A stretch of DNA of 26,506 nt from UBA1219 sp045601425 (GTDB lineage Bacteria; Bacteroidota; Bacteroidia; Bacteroidales; P3). Position 1 is the first letter of the stretch; the number at the start of each line of letters is the position of its first letter. Below are positions 7,947 to 16,313 of the stretch, piece by piece. The position numbers and the translations under genes are program-made. The notes beneath the pieces are model-generated. The model saw only the letters and a list, made by a program, of their open reading frames with translations, made no database searches and had not been told where the DNA came from. The stretch spans positions 1-26,506 of the forward strand of contig JAZRZP010000017.1 in the NCBI GenBank assembly GCA_045601425.1, read 5' to 3'.

Positions 7947-9248
7947 ATGTCACAGATAATAGGAATAAGAGGAAGACAAATTCTGGATTCACGTGGTAAT
8001 CCGACAGTTGAAGTAGAAGTTTACACCGAGCAGGGCGCCATGGGTCGTGCCGCTGTTCCTTCGGGAGCCTCTACAGGCGTTCACGAAGCCTGCGAACTTC
8101 GCGACAAAGACAGCAGCGTTTACATGGGAAAAGGCGTTTTGAACGCCGTACAGAACGTAAACAATACCCTCAACGAAGAACTTCGCGGAATGTATGTTGA
8201 AGAACAGCGTGCCATTGATGCCCGCATGATAGAAATCGACGGAACACCCAACAAGACCAAACTCGGTGCCAATGCCATACTGGGCGTTTCTCTCGCATGT
8301 GCAAAGGCAGCAGCAATGGAAACAGGCCAGCAACTCTACCGTTACATAGGCGGGGCAGGTGCCTACACGCTTCCCGTTCCGATGATGAACATCCTCAACG
8401 GCGGTTCGCATGCCGATAACTCCATCGATTTTCAGGAATTCATGATAATGCCCGTAGGCGCACCTACATTCTCGGAAGCACTGCGCATGGGTGCCGAAGT
8501 TTTCCACAACCTCAAGAGCGTTCTCAAATCTAAGGGTCATTCCACAAACGTGGGTGACGAAGGCGGTTTCGCACCTAACCTCCGTTCCAACGACGAAGCC
8601 ATCGAAGTTGTGCTTCAGGCCATCGAAAAAGCAGGCTACAAACCCGGTGAAGACGTATGCATAGCCCTCGACCCTGCATCGTCGGAATTCTACCTGCCGG
8701 AAGAAAACATGTACCACCTCAAATGGTCATCGGGTGAAAAACTCACCCCCGGTCAGATGGTTGATTTCTGGAAAGACTGGGTAACCAAGTATCCTGTAAT
8801 CTCCATAGAAGATGGTATGGCCGAAGACGACTGGAGCGGATGGAAACTCCTCACCGACACAATCGGCGACCGCTGCCAGCTTGTGGGCGACGACCTCTTC
8901 GTTACAAATGTAAAACGTCTGCAGGAAGGTATCGACAAGAAAGTCGCCAATTCAATCCTGATAAAGGTAAATCAGATAGGTACGCTCACCGAAACGATAG
9001 ATGCCATCAATCTGGCATACCGCAACGGATACACTGCAATAGCAAGCCACCGTTCGGGCGAGACCGAAGACACCACAATTGCCGACCTCGCTGTTGCAAT
9101 GAACACTGGTCTTATCAAAACCGGTTCAGCAAGCCGTACCGACCGCATCTGCAAATACAACCAGCTCATGCGCATAGAGGAAATGCTCGGCGATCAGGCA
9201 GTTTACCCCGGAAAGAACTTCAAATATGCAAAATTCGCAAGAAAATAA
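7947..9248 (+). CDS. eno: Enolase (phosphopyruvate hydratase)
   Basis: The 433-residue product converts 2-phosphoglycerate to phosphoenolpyruvate in glycolysis. The start MSQIIGIRGRQILDSRGNPT is the conserved enolase N terminus, including the DSRGNPT loop and the mobile loop PSGAST (38-43). Metal ligands are visible as Asp242 (LDPASSEF), Glu288 (SIEDGM) and Asp315 (VGDDLF). The catalytic pair is Glu205 (GDEGGF) and Lys340 (ILIKVNQIGT), and His368-Arg369-Ser370 (SHRSGE) follows. Length and motifs are complete. The gene has its own promoter, a leader hairpin and a strong terminator, so it appears monocistronic. Confidence 0.99.
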   Translation: MSQIIGIRGRQILDSRGNPTVEVEVYTEQGAMGRAAVPSGASTGVHEACELRDKDSSVYMGKGVLNAVQNVNNTLNEELRGMYVEEQRAIDARMIEIDGTPNKTKLGANAILGVSLACAKAAAMETGQQLYRYIGGAGAYTLPVPMMNILNGGSHADNSIDFQEFMIMPVGAPTFSEALRMGAEVFHNLKSVLKSKGHSTNVGDEGGFAPNLRSNDEAIEVVLQAIEKAGYKPGEDVCIALDPASSEFYLPEENMYHLKWSSGEKLTPGQMVDFWKDWVTKYPVISIEDGMAEDDWSGWKLLTDTIGDRCQLVGDDLFVTNVKRLQEGIDKKVANSILIKVNQIGTLTETIDAINLAYRNGYTAIASHRSGETEDTTIADLAVAMNTGLIKTGSASRTDRICKYNQLMRIEEMLGDQAVYPGKNFKYAKFARK

Positions 9249-9282
9249 ACACGATTTTTCTTGGTTGAAATATTGACGGACA

Positions 9283-9321
9283 AAAAGGGTTGCTCATTCG
9301 AGCAGCCCTTTTGTTTTTTTT
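9283..9321 (+). terminator. Terminator of eno, probably bidirectional
   Basis: A 13-base-pair stem (9283-9295 with 9300-9312, one G-U pair, four-base loop) is followed by G and eight T on the plus strand. On the minus strand the same hairpin ends in a run of five T, so it may also stop the convergent efflux operon, whose last gene ends at 9422. The remaining bases of the 173-base gap (9249-9421) hold nothing else I can support. Confidence 0.9.
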
Positions 9322-9421
9322 CTGTTATTCATGAAAATCAAAAAAGCCGAAGAATTTCTTCACAGAACTTCCACGACTTTTTTGCGGTTATAGTTGAGGT
9401 TAATCACACAAAGATTCGCAT

Positions 9422-9715
9422 CTATATGTTTTTTTCTATGTTCCAGACGAAGGCTCTGATGCCCACCTCCGTATTCCGTTTGTCTATTTTCCTGACATAT
9501 TTCAGCAGCTCGTCGACCTTGTCGTCATCGATGACGGTGAGTAGAGCCGAGTTCATTTCGGGCCATGTGTGAGTACCGCGGTGCGGAACTCCGTCAACAG
9601 AGCCTCGGCCCTGCACATTTTCCCAAAAAGTGAAACCTTTTATGCCAAGTTCGTCGAGCAGGAATTCCACACGTTCGGTATTGGCCTGATTGTATACTAT
9701 AAAAACACTTTTCAT
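9422..9715 (-). CDS. Small PII-like protein linked to the RND pump
   Basis: This 97-residue protein is cytoplasmic (no signal peptide or membrane segment). Its pattern fits the ferredoxin-like fold of the PII superfamily: a first strand KSVFIVYN (2-9), a helix (11-23), a second strand around GFTFWENV (27-34), a glycine-rich T-loop-like segment GRGSVDGVPHRGTH (36-49), a third strand SALLTVID (56-63), a helix (66-79) and a last strand GIRAFVWNIE (85-94). PII-like proteins bind nucleotides or other small molecules and control partner proteins, often transporters. It is the last gene of the tetR-tolC-adaptor-pump operon, 75 bases behind the pump gene and after a hairpin. From position, a role in sensing a ligand and adjusting the pump is inferred. 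Assignment to a precise PII subfamily is not certain. Confidence 0.75.
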   Translation of the reverse strand: MKSVFIVYNQANTERVEFLLDELGIKGFTFWENVQGRGSVDGVPHRGTHTWPEMNSALLTVIDDDKVDELLKYVRKIDKRNTEVGIRAFVWNIEKNI

Positions 9716-9736
9716 CTGTTTTATGTTTTTTAGAGA

Positions 9737-9780
9737 AAACTGCGGCCGGAGAAACCGTAGGACATCTGCGGCAGCAGTTT
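9737..9780 (-). promoter_or_regulatory. Intercistronic hairpin between RND pump and PII-like gene
   Basis: On the minus-strand transcript AAACTGC (9774-9780) pairs with GCAGTTT (9737-9743), then after one mismatch GCCG/CGGC continue the stem (9769-9772 with 9745-9748). The loop is about 20 bases. It begins about 10 bases after the pump stop codon and is not followed by a T run, so it is not a normal terminator. It may protect the upstream mRNA or lower expression of the downstream gene. Confidence 0.5.
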
Positions 9781-9790
9781 AGTCAAAGTT

Positions 9791-12700
9791 TTACATTTCG
9801 TTGTTTGTTTCGTCATCATCGTCTTCTATCTGCATGAATACAAATTTCTTGCGATGTTTTTCCATTTTTTCCCGTTCACCGCGGCGTGAGAGCAGTGCAT
9901 AGAACACTGGCACTACCACGAGGGTTACTATGGTGGAGAACAGAAGTCCGCCGATAACGATGATACCCATTGTTGTCCAAAGTTCGGAACCTTCGCTTGT
10001 ACTTGCCGCCATCGGCACCATGCCAAGGATTGTGGTGAATGCTGTCATCATTACGGGTCGCATACGAGACTGGCCGGAGATGGCTATGGCTTCGCTGAGA
10101 GGATAGCCGCGGTCGCGCATGAGGTTGATGTAGTCAACCAGCACAATACCGTTTTTGACAACGATACCGATAAGCAAGATGATACCCAAGGCACCGACGA
10201 TATCGAGGTTTACTCCGGTAACGACCAGTGCAAGCACTGCACCGCTGAGTGCGAATGGTATGGACATCATGATGATGAATGGTTTGGAGAAGGACTCGAA
10301 TTGTGAAGCCATCACAATGTATACCAGCATTAGTATAAGCAGGGCGAGGATGAACATGTCGCCGAAGGTGTCCTGCTGATCGTCGTAACTGCCTGCAAAG
10401 TTTGTAGAAACGCCTTGCGGCAAAGTCATATCGTCGATTTCGGCCTGAACGTCTTTTGCCAGTTCACCCAATGATGTCTTGTACGGGTTGATGGTCATCG
10501 TGAGCATACGCTGACGGTTCTTGCGTTCGATAGTGGGCGGGCACCAGTATTCCTCAACCGAAGCCACTTCCTTGAGTTTTATTTTCTTTCCGGCATTGGT
10601 CATGATGGTGAATTCTTCAATATCGCTGATACTGTTGCGGGAATCTTCTTTCAGACGAACTACAATGTCGTATTCTTCACCGTCTTCCTTGAGGAATCCG
10701 CAAGTCATACCGTTTACGCGGTAACGGACGTTGGTGGCCACGGTAGCCTCGCTGAGGCCATGGAAGGCAAGTTTTTCCTTGTCAAAAACTATTTTCAGTT
10801 CGGCACGGTCTTCATCGCGGCTGATTCTGATATCGCGGGCACCTTTTACGTTTTCCGAAACGCGGCGTTTCAGTTCCTGAGCCACGTTGTTGGTAGCATC
10901 AAAGTCGTAGCCGTAAATTTCCACGCTCAGGCTGTTGTTGGTTGCACTCATCATGCCGCCGGTGGAGACGTGGTAGTTGATGATTTCGGGGTATTCGGCC
11001 AGACGCTGGCGCATGACTTCGGAAATTTCAGCTATGGTACGTTCACGTTCGAATTTCTTGGTCGTACGTACGCTCATGCTGATTTTAGTGTTGGTTGTGG
11101 AGCTGAATAGTGCCGAAATACCGGCATCGTCGCTGGAACCCGCCGAGGTGGAAACTACGAGAACTTCGGGAACGAGTTCGTATATGTCGTTTTCGATTTT
11201 GCGTGCGGTTTTCAGTGTTTCTTCGATTCTTGTTCCACGTTGAAGTTCAATGTTCAGGGAGAAACGGCCGTTGTCCTGTTCCTTCATGAAATCCATGCCT
11301 ATGTTGCCGGCCATGAACGGGATCATGGAAATTATGAACACGGCAAGTGCGACAAGCAGTGTAACCAGCTTGTGGGACAAACACTTGCGCAAGAAATTCG
11401 CATACCATGCTTCTATGGAGTTGAACAGGCGACCGAGAGTGTTTTCGAAAGAGAATTTCTTTTTCGTCTGTTCTTCTCTGGCTTTCTGTTCTTCTATCTT
11501 CGAGAGGAAGAAAGGTTTTTCTTTGAGAATCTTCGAGGCCAGCATTGGAATGAGGGTGATGGCGGTGGTTGTGGAAACACATACCACGATGGTTACTATC
11601 CATCCGAGTTCCTTGAACATGATGCCAGCCATACCGGTAAGCATAGTCAGCGGCACGAATACGGCCACAATTACCAGCGTGGTAGCGATAACTGAAATCC
11701 ATACTTCGTTGGTGGCGTAGATTGCTGCTTCGCGCGGGCTTTCGCCTCGCTCGATGTGTTTGGTGATGTTTTCCAATACCACAATGGCATCGTCCACAAC
11801 CATACCGATGGCAACTGTAAGTGAGGCCAGTGATATGATGTTCAACGAGCTGTCGGTAAGGAGAAGGTAGATGAACGACGTTACGAGGGAGATTGGTATT
11901 GTAACACCGATGATGATGGTTGAACGCCAGTTGCCGAGGAAAATCCACACTACTAGTATAACGAACAGAAGTGCGTAGAATATTGATTCTGCCAATCCGT
12001 TGATTGAGTTCTGGATTTCTGTAGAGCCGTCGTTGATGAGAGTAACTTCTATGTCAGGGGGAAGAGTCTTTTTGATTTTCTCCATTTCATGACGTACCTG
12101 TTTGGCAATCTGCACGGTATTGGCACCGGTCTGTTTGCTGATGGTGAGTCTGGCACCGTCGCGGCGGTTGATTTTTTCGTCGAGCGAGAGGTCCTTGATG
12201 GTATCACGGACGGTTGCGAGGTCGCGGACAAAGATTTGTTTACCCATGACGGTAGCCACACAGATGTCGGATATTTCGGAACTTTCCACGTATTCACCCT
12301 TTACACGCATCTGATACTGTTCCTTGCCCATTTTCACCGTACCGGAAGCGAGGTCGAGGTTGTTGGCACTTATGGCGGCGCCTACCGCTTCAACCGAAAG
12401 GTTGTAGGCGTCGAGCTGACTTGGGTCAAGGTCTATATATACGTACCGTTCGGGAGCACCGGAAACGGATATGTTACCGATTCCGTCGATACGGTTCAGG
12501 ACGTTGGTTACCTTGTCCTCGATTATCTTGTCCAATCCGGGATAACTTTCCTTGGCAGTGAAACCGTACGACATGATAGGCATGGCACTGCTGTTGAGTT
12601 TCAGTATGGTGGGGCGGCTGACACCGTCGGGGAGATTGTCGTAAACCAGATCCACATACGACCGTATATCGTTCATGGATTCATCGATATCCGACCCCCA

Positions 12701-12988
12701 TTCGAATTCCATTGTAACTACAGATATGTTGTCCTTGGATGTGGAAGTGAGGTTTTTCAGTCCGTCGACTGAATTGAGGGCATTTTCGATGACCTTGGTA
12801 ACGTTGGTTTCTATTTCGCTGGCATTGGCACCCGAATAGATGGTCATTACGGTAACGTAAGGCGGATCCATTTCGGGAAATTGGTCAATAGGCAGACGGG
12901 TTAGGGAAAAAAGCCCCAATATGATTACGGCCACGAATATAAGTCCGGTCGTAATAGGCTTGTTTATTGATGTTTTGTAGATACTCAT
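9791..12988 (-). CDS. RND efflux pump, inner membrane subunit (HAE1/AcrB type)
   Basis: The 1065-residue product is a resistance-nodulation-division transporter that expels hydrophobic or amphiphilic compounds, driven by protons. An N-terminal membrane segment (11-28) is followed by a periplasmic porter domain. The membrane block at about 335-490 includes TM4 with the proton-relay pair Asp399-Asp400 (IGMVVDDAIVVLENI). A second periplasmic domain and a second membrane block (about 870-1035) follow, the latter with the TM10 lysine Lys945 (GIVVKNGIVLVDY). These match Asp407, Asp408 and Lys940 of AcrB, which favours the HAE1 family over heavy-metal (CzcA-type) pumps. The C-terminal tail is acidic (EDDDDET). 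The gene is the fourth in the operon, 35 bases after the adaptor gene. The substrate cannot be read from sequence. Confidence 0.95.
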   Translation of the reverse strand: MSIYKTSINKPITTGLIFVAVIILGLFSLTRLPIDQFPEMDPPYVTVMTIYSGANASEIETNVTKVIENALNSVDGLKNLTSTSKDNISVVTMEFEWGSDIDESMNDIRSYVDLVYDNLPDGVSRPTILKLNSSAMPIMSYGFTAKESYPGLDKIIEDKVTNVLNRIDGIGNISVSGAPERYVYIDLDPSQLDAYNLSVEAVGAAISANNLDLASGTVKMGKEQYQMRVKGEYVESSEISDICVATVMGKQIFVRDLATVRDTIKDLSLDEKINRRDGARLTISKQTGANTVQIAKQVRHEMEKIKKTLPPDIEVTLINDGSTEIQNSINGLAESIFYALLFVILVVWIFLGNWRSTIIIGVTIPISLVTSFIYLLLTDSSLNIISLASLTVAIGMVVDDAIVVLENITKHIERGESPREAAIYATNEVWISVIATTLVIVAVFVPLTMLTGMAGIMFKELGWIVTIVVCVSTTTAITLIPMLASKILKEKPFFLSKIEEQKAREEQTKKKFSFENTLGRLFNSIEAWYANFLRKCLSHKLVTLLVALAVFIISMIPFMAGNIGMDFMKEQDNGRFSLNIELQRGTRIEETLKTARKIENDIYELVPEVLVVSTSAGSSDDAGISALFSSTTNTKISMSVRTTKKFERERTIAEISEVMRQRLAEYPEIINYHVSTGGMMSATNNSLSVEIYGYDFDATNNVAQELKRRVSENVKGARDIRISRDEDRAELKIVFDKEKLAFHGLSEATVATNVRYRVNGMTCGFLKEDGEEYDIVVRLKEDSRNSISDIEEFTIMTNAGKKIKLKEVASVEEYWCPPTIERKNRQRMLTMTINPYKTSLGELAKDVQAEIDDMTLPQGVSTNFAGSYDDQQDTFGDMFILALLILMLVYIVMASQFESFSKPFIIMMSIPFALSGAVLALVVTGVNLDIVGALGIILLIGIVVKNGIVLVDYINLMRDRGYPLSEAIAISGQSRMRPVMMTAFTTILGMVPMAASTSEGSELWTTMGIIVIGGLLFSTIVTLVVVPVFYALLSRRGEREKMEKHRKKFVFMQIEDDDDETNNEM

Positions 12989-13023
12989 AACTGATCTCCT
13001 TGTTTAAAAAAGCATCACCGGTT

Positions 13024-14055
13024 TTATTTGTTCATGATTTTCAGCGGGCTTCCGTCGATAAGTCTTGCCTGACCTACTACCACGAGTTCGTCTCCTTCGT
13101 TGAGTTCGCCGGCTGTTTCGGGAACTATTTCAACGCGGTCGTCGAAACGCTGTCCGAGTCTTACGGCTACACGACGGGCCTTGCCGCCGTCGTTCAGGAA
13201 TACATAGCGGTCGTTGGAGCCTGTGAGTTTAAGCACTGCCTGATAAGGTACCACGATGGTTTCGGCTCTGCCGAGTGCAAGGGTTGTCTTGACGTACATG
13301 CCCGGACGTATTTTCTGGCTTGGGTTGGGTATGCGCAGTTTGGCTTGGAATGTGTGTGATGCAGGATCGATGGTGGGATACACTATTTCGATGGTTGCAG
13401 GGAACGCGTTGTCCTTGTAGATATCGGAATAGACATTGACTTTCATTCCCTTCTTCACCAGAGGATAGTAGGATTCGGGGATATTGATGATGGCCTTAAG
13501 CGTGGAGATCTGAGCGAGAGCCAGAATGGGAGCGCCGCTGTAGAGTTCTCCGTTTTCGTAGTTCTTGGCCGATATCACGCCAGAGAACTGTGCTTTCACA
13601 AAGGTGTTGGTTTCAAGGAATTTTTCGTTTTCTTTCAGCAGTTCGAGCTGGCTTTTGGTCTGGTCGTAAACCTGTTGCGAAACGCTGCCCGATTCTTTGA
13701 GTGCTTCTACACGTGCGAATTCGGTCTGGGCGTTTGCGAGGTTTATTTTTGTCGTATTCAGCTGGGTCTGGTCCATGCGTACAAGAAGCTGGCCTTTGGA
13801 CACGACAGAACCCACCTCCACGTAAATGTGTTCTATTTTTCCGGTAACGGAGGGAGAAATGCTCATCGATTCGTAGCCTTCGAGGGTTGCCGAAAGTTCC
13901 AGTTCGCGTGCAATTTCTTCTTTCTGAAGCACTTGAGTTTCAACTTTTTCCTGTTTTAAGGCTTTGTCTGCCTTTTTTTCGTCTTTTTTACCACCGCAAG
14001 CCAATATGCAGACTGCTACTGCTGCCAATACGGTTATTTTTGATAATTTATTCAT
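13024..14055 (-). CDS. Periplasmic adaptor (membrane fusion) lipoprotein of the efflux pump
   Basis: The 343-residue protein joins the RND pump to the outer membrane channel. The lipobox ILAC puts the lipidated cysteine at residue 20, followed by GGKK and a charged linker. A split lipoyl domain is visible around residues 65-95 (ISPSVTGKIEHIYVEVGSVVSKGQLLVRMD) in two parts; its second half follows the coiled-coil hairpin (about 97-145) at NTFVKAQFSGVISAK. Beta-barrel (ALAQISTLKAIINIPE onward) and membrane-proximal domains complete the protein. It lies 36 bases after the tolC-like gene and 35 bases before the pump gene, all on one strand. Confidence 0.94.
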   Translation of the reverse strand: MNKLSKITVLAAVAVCILACGGKKDEKKADKALKQEKVETQVLQKEEIARELELSATLEGYESMSISPSVTGKIEHIYVEVGSVVSKGQLLVRMDQTQLNTTKINLANAQTEFARVEALKESGSVSQQVYDQTKSQLELLKENEKFLETNTFVKAQFSGVISAKNYENGELYSGAPILALAQISTLKAIINIPESYYPLVKKGMKVNVYSDIYKDNAFPATIEIVYPTIDPASHTFQAKLRIPNPSQKIRPGMYVKTTLALGRAETIVVPYQAVLKLTGSNDRYVFLNDGGKARRVAVRLGQRFDDRVEIVPETAGELNEGDELVVVGQARLIDGSPLKIMNK

Positions 14056-14091
14056 TTTGTCTGATTTATATGTTGTTTAATACTTTTTTGC

Positions 14092-15390
14092 TTATTTCGT
14101 TTCCAAGTTCAGCAGGTTTTCAAGTTCGAGCTGGGCATTCACAAGTTCCATGACGGCCTGAATATAATTGCTCTGTGCCGTAATGAGGTTGTTGCTGGCA
14201 TTGGTAACGTCGAGGCTGGACGACATGCCCACCTTGTATTTGTTGAGTATGTTGTTGAATACGCGCTGTGAAACGTTTATGTTGTCGTTCTGGTTCTGGT
14301 AATTTTCGTAGGCCGAAACGAGGTTGAAGCGAAGCTGGCGTTCCTGAACCATGAGTGCATCTTCGGTATTGCTTACGGTATTGCAGGTTTCCTGATAGTT
14401 TATTTTCGCCTCACGCACTTTTGCCGCATTGACAAATGATGAGAATATCGGCAGGCTTATGGTGGCTCCGATTACGTTAGGCGGAGTCATGTTGAAACCT
14501 TCATCTTCGCCGAAGTATGTCTTTTTCGAATACTGGTAGTAGGCGCTTAGTGTCGGAAGATAGTTCATCCATGCCATAGTAACCTGTTTCTTTGACAGAT
14601 CCTTGCTTTTATTGAGAAGTTGATAGGAGTAGTTGTTGTTGATGTCGAATTTTTCAGAAAGCAATGACTGTGTGTGATTTATGTCCAAAATATCGTCCAA
14701 GGTACCGGTAAGCACGATTTTGGTGTTCACGTCAGCACCGAGTTGCAGTATAAGAGAGTTGTAAAGCAGTTCAAGGGTGCGTTTGGTGGAGTTGATGTTG
14801 TTTTTCATCGAGCTCACCTGTATCGAAATCTGGTCGGCATCGACCTGTTCGGAGACACCGGCTTTCACTGAAGTGAGAGTTTTTTCCTCCAGATTTTGCA
14901 GGTTTACAAGGCTTGAGTCGAGAAGAGCAACGGTTTTTTCCATCACCAGAATGGAGAGGTATACGCCGCGTACGCTGTTTACCGTCTGCTGTTCTGTCTG
15001 TTTTCTCGTAATGTCGGCCATTTCGACGGAAAGGTTGCCCATCATCGTTCCCACGATTTGTGCTCCTGTGACAGCCACCGATGCGGTAATGTTGAAGTTG
15101 CCGTAAGGGTTCATGGGAATCACCATGCCTTTCATGTTCATTTCATAGCCGCACATGTTGGAGTAGTCGAATCCTGCCTTGACTTGGGGCAGCATGCTTC
15201 CCAAAGTCTGCCATCTGCTTGCTTCTGCCTTTCTTACATCAAGAGAAGCGTTCTGCATGGATATGTTGTGCTGGAGTGCGTACTGCTCAGCATCTTTCAC
15301 CGACAGGGTGAGAGTGGTATCCTGAGCCTCAGCCACACGGCCAAGCATAACAAAGGCCAAAAGTCCAATTAAAATATTTTTCTGTTTCAT
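14092..15390 (-). CDS. TolC-family outer membrane efflux protein
   Basis: The 432-residue protein should form the trimeric outer membrane channel of the pump. A signal peptide ends near AEA (residue 22). The mature part shows two outer-membrane efflux protein repeats of long alpha-helices, with the typical first-repeat start LTLSVKDAEQYALQHNISMQNASLDV (seen in pieces) and the second-repeat pattern ending in YKVGMSSSLDVTNASNNLITAQSNYIQAVMELVNAQLELENL. Length is normal for the Bacteroidetes members. It starts only 14 bases after the tetR gene, so both are on one transcript. Confidence 0.93.
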   Translation of the reverse strand: MKQKNILIGLLAFVMLGRVAEAQDTTLTLSVKDAEQYALQHNISMQNASLDVRKAEASRWQTLGSMLPQVKAGFDYSNMCGYEMNMKGMVIPMNPYGNFNITASVAVTGAQIVGTMMGNLSVEMADITRKQTEQQTVNSVRGVYLSILVMEKTVALLDSSLVNLQNLEEKTLTSVKAGVSEQVDADQISIQVSSMKNNINSTKRTLELLYNSLILQLGADVNTKIVLTGTLDDILDINHTQSLLSEKFDINNNYSYQLLNKSKDLSKKQVTMAWMNYLPTLSAYYQYSKKTYFGEDEGFNMTPPNVIGATISLPIFSSFVNAAKVREAKINYQETCNTVSNTEDALMVQERQLRFNLVSAYENYQNQNDNINVSQRVFNNILNKYKVGMSSSLDVTNASNNLITAQSNYIQAVMELVNAQLELENLLNLETK

Positions 15391-15404
15391 TTATATGTGA
15401 TTTT

Positions 15405-16064
15405 TTATTTTTCCATTTGTTTCTGAAATAAGAGTTTAAGTTCCGTTTTCTGACGTTCCACGTCGGAAAGGAGTTTTTCACTCGATATGCCTCTGAAATA
15501 ACTTTTGAAAAAGTGTATGAATATCTCTTTCTTGGAATACGGCGGCTGCAGTGAAAGTTTGTTGAAGTATATCAGTTTTACCATTTCGTTTACGAAATGT
15601 ACCACCATATCGGGTGATATGCCTTCCCTGAGGTAACCGTTTCTTGCCGAAAAATCGACTATCTTGCGGAGCGAGGACATGCGTTCTTCCTCGTGGTTGG
15701 CAAAATATTTTTCAAAAATTGCAGGGTAATACTGGTGAATGTCTTCCACGAATTTCGGACCTGCATCGAACATCATGTTGTGATGCAATGCTGAAAAGCC
15801 GTAAATCCAGTTTATGAAATTTGTCGGGTTTTCATTGTCGAGGATACCTTTTTCGAAATCCTTCAGCGAATGTATTACCTTTTCAACACACAACGAAAGC
15901 AGTTCTTCCTTGTCGGTGAAATTTTCGTATATGGTGCGCTTGGAAATGCCCATGCGTTCGGCTATCGTATCCATTTTAATCTGTTTACAGCCTTCGTTTA
16001 TGAACATTTTGGTGGCATCTTCCACTATTCTCTCACGTATCGATATGTCGTTTTTTTTGCCCAT
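15405..16064 (-). CDS. TetR-family transcriptional regulator, first gene of the efflux operon
   Basis: The frame is open to 16139, but the ATG at 16062-16064 is preferred: it starts the conserved part (MGKKNDISIRERIVEDATKMF) and lies about 33 bases after the -7 box at 16098-16105, whereas the upstream start would precede the promoter. The product has 219 residues. The N-terminal TetR DNA-binding domain has its helix-turn-helix at about 28-50 (IKMDTIAERMGISKRTIYENF, seen in two pieces). The variable C-terminal ligand domain fills the rest. TetR regulators of this layout normally repress their own operon until a ligand binds. The tolC-like, adaptor, pump and PII-like genes follow on the same strand. 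The inducer is unknown. Confidence 0.9.
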   Translation of the reverse strand: MGKKNDISIRERIVEDATKMFINEGCKQIKMDTIAERMGISKRTIYENFTDKEELLSLCVEKVIHSLKDFEKGILDNENPTNFINWIYGFSALHHNMMFDAGPKFVEDIHQYYPAIFEKYFANHEEERMSSLRKIVDFSARNGYLREGISPDMVVHFVNEMVKLIYFNKLSLQPPYSKKEIFIHFFKSYFRGISSEKLLSDVERQKTELKLLFQKQMEK

Positions 16065-16097
16065 ATTCTGCCTGAAAAGGTCTGGTTTTCGGAGGTG

Positions 16098-16105
16098 CAA
16101 AGATA
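16098..16105 (-). promoter_or_regulatory. -7 box of the efflux operon promoter
   Basis: TATCTTTG on the minus strand matches TAnnTTTG exactly. No TTTG was found at the right distance upstream, so the -33 part is weak or absent, as might fit a regulated promoter. Transcription would start near 16090. Confidence 0.6.
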
Positions 16106-16155
16106 CACAAAAAACTCGAATTAGAAAAAAAGTTTTCAAAAAAAAATGGCAATAA

Positions 16156-16169
16156 GCATATTTTTATGC
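16156..16169. repeat. AT-rich inverted repeat upstream of the tetR promoter
   Basis: GCATA (16156-16160) and TATGC (16165-16169) flank four T. It lies about 50 bases upstream of the -7 box. It could be an operator half-site arrangement for the TetR protein but is also short enough to be chance. The rest of the 174-base gap between 16140 and 16313 is A/T-rich, with one more inverted repeat (16243-16249 with 16259-16265). Confidence 0.25.
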
Positions 16170-16313
16170 ATAATACTCATATTTCCAAAATGTTACAAAA
16201 CGAAAAGAAATAGCGTTTTTGTACAGAAAATGCCGGAATTTTCCGTTTTTTTCAACTGAAAACGGCTTTTTTGAGCAAAACGGGCAGCGAAAAAAATAAA
16301 AAAAACTGTTTTT

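Noticed and set aside
16065..16139. 25-residue N-terminal extension of the TetR protein
   Set aside because: It contains the -7 box of the promoter, and the conserved domain begins at the later ATG.
16243..16272. CCGTTTT/AAAACGG hairpin followed by T run on the plus strand
   Set aside because: It looks like a terminator in plus orientation, but no plus-strand gene precedes it; on the minus strand it lacks the T run. Left as an unassigned inverted repeat.
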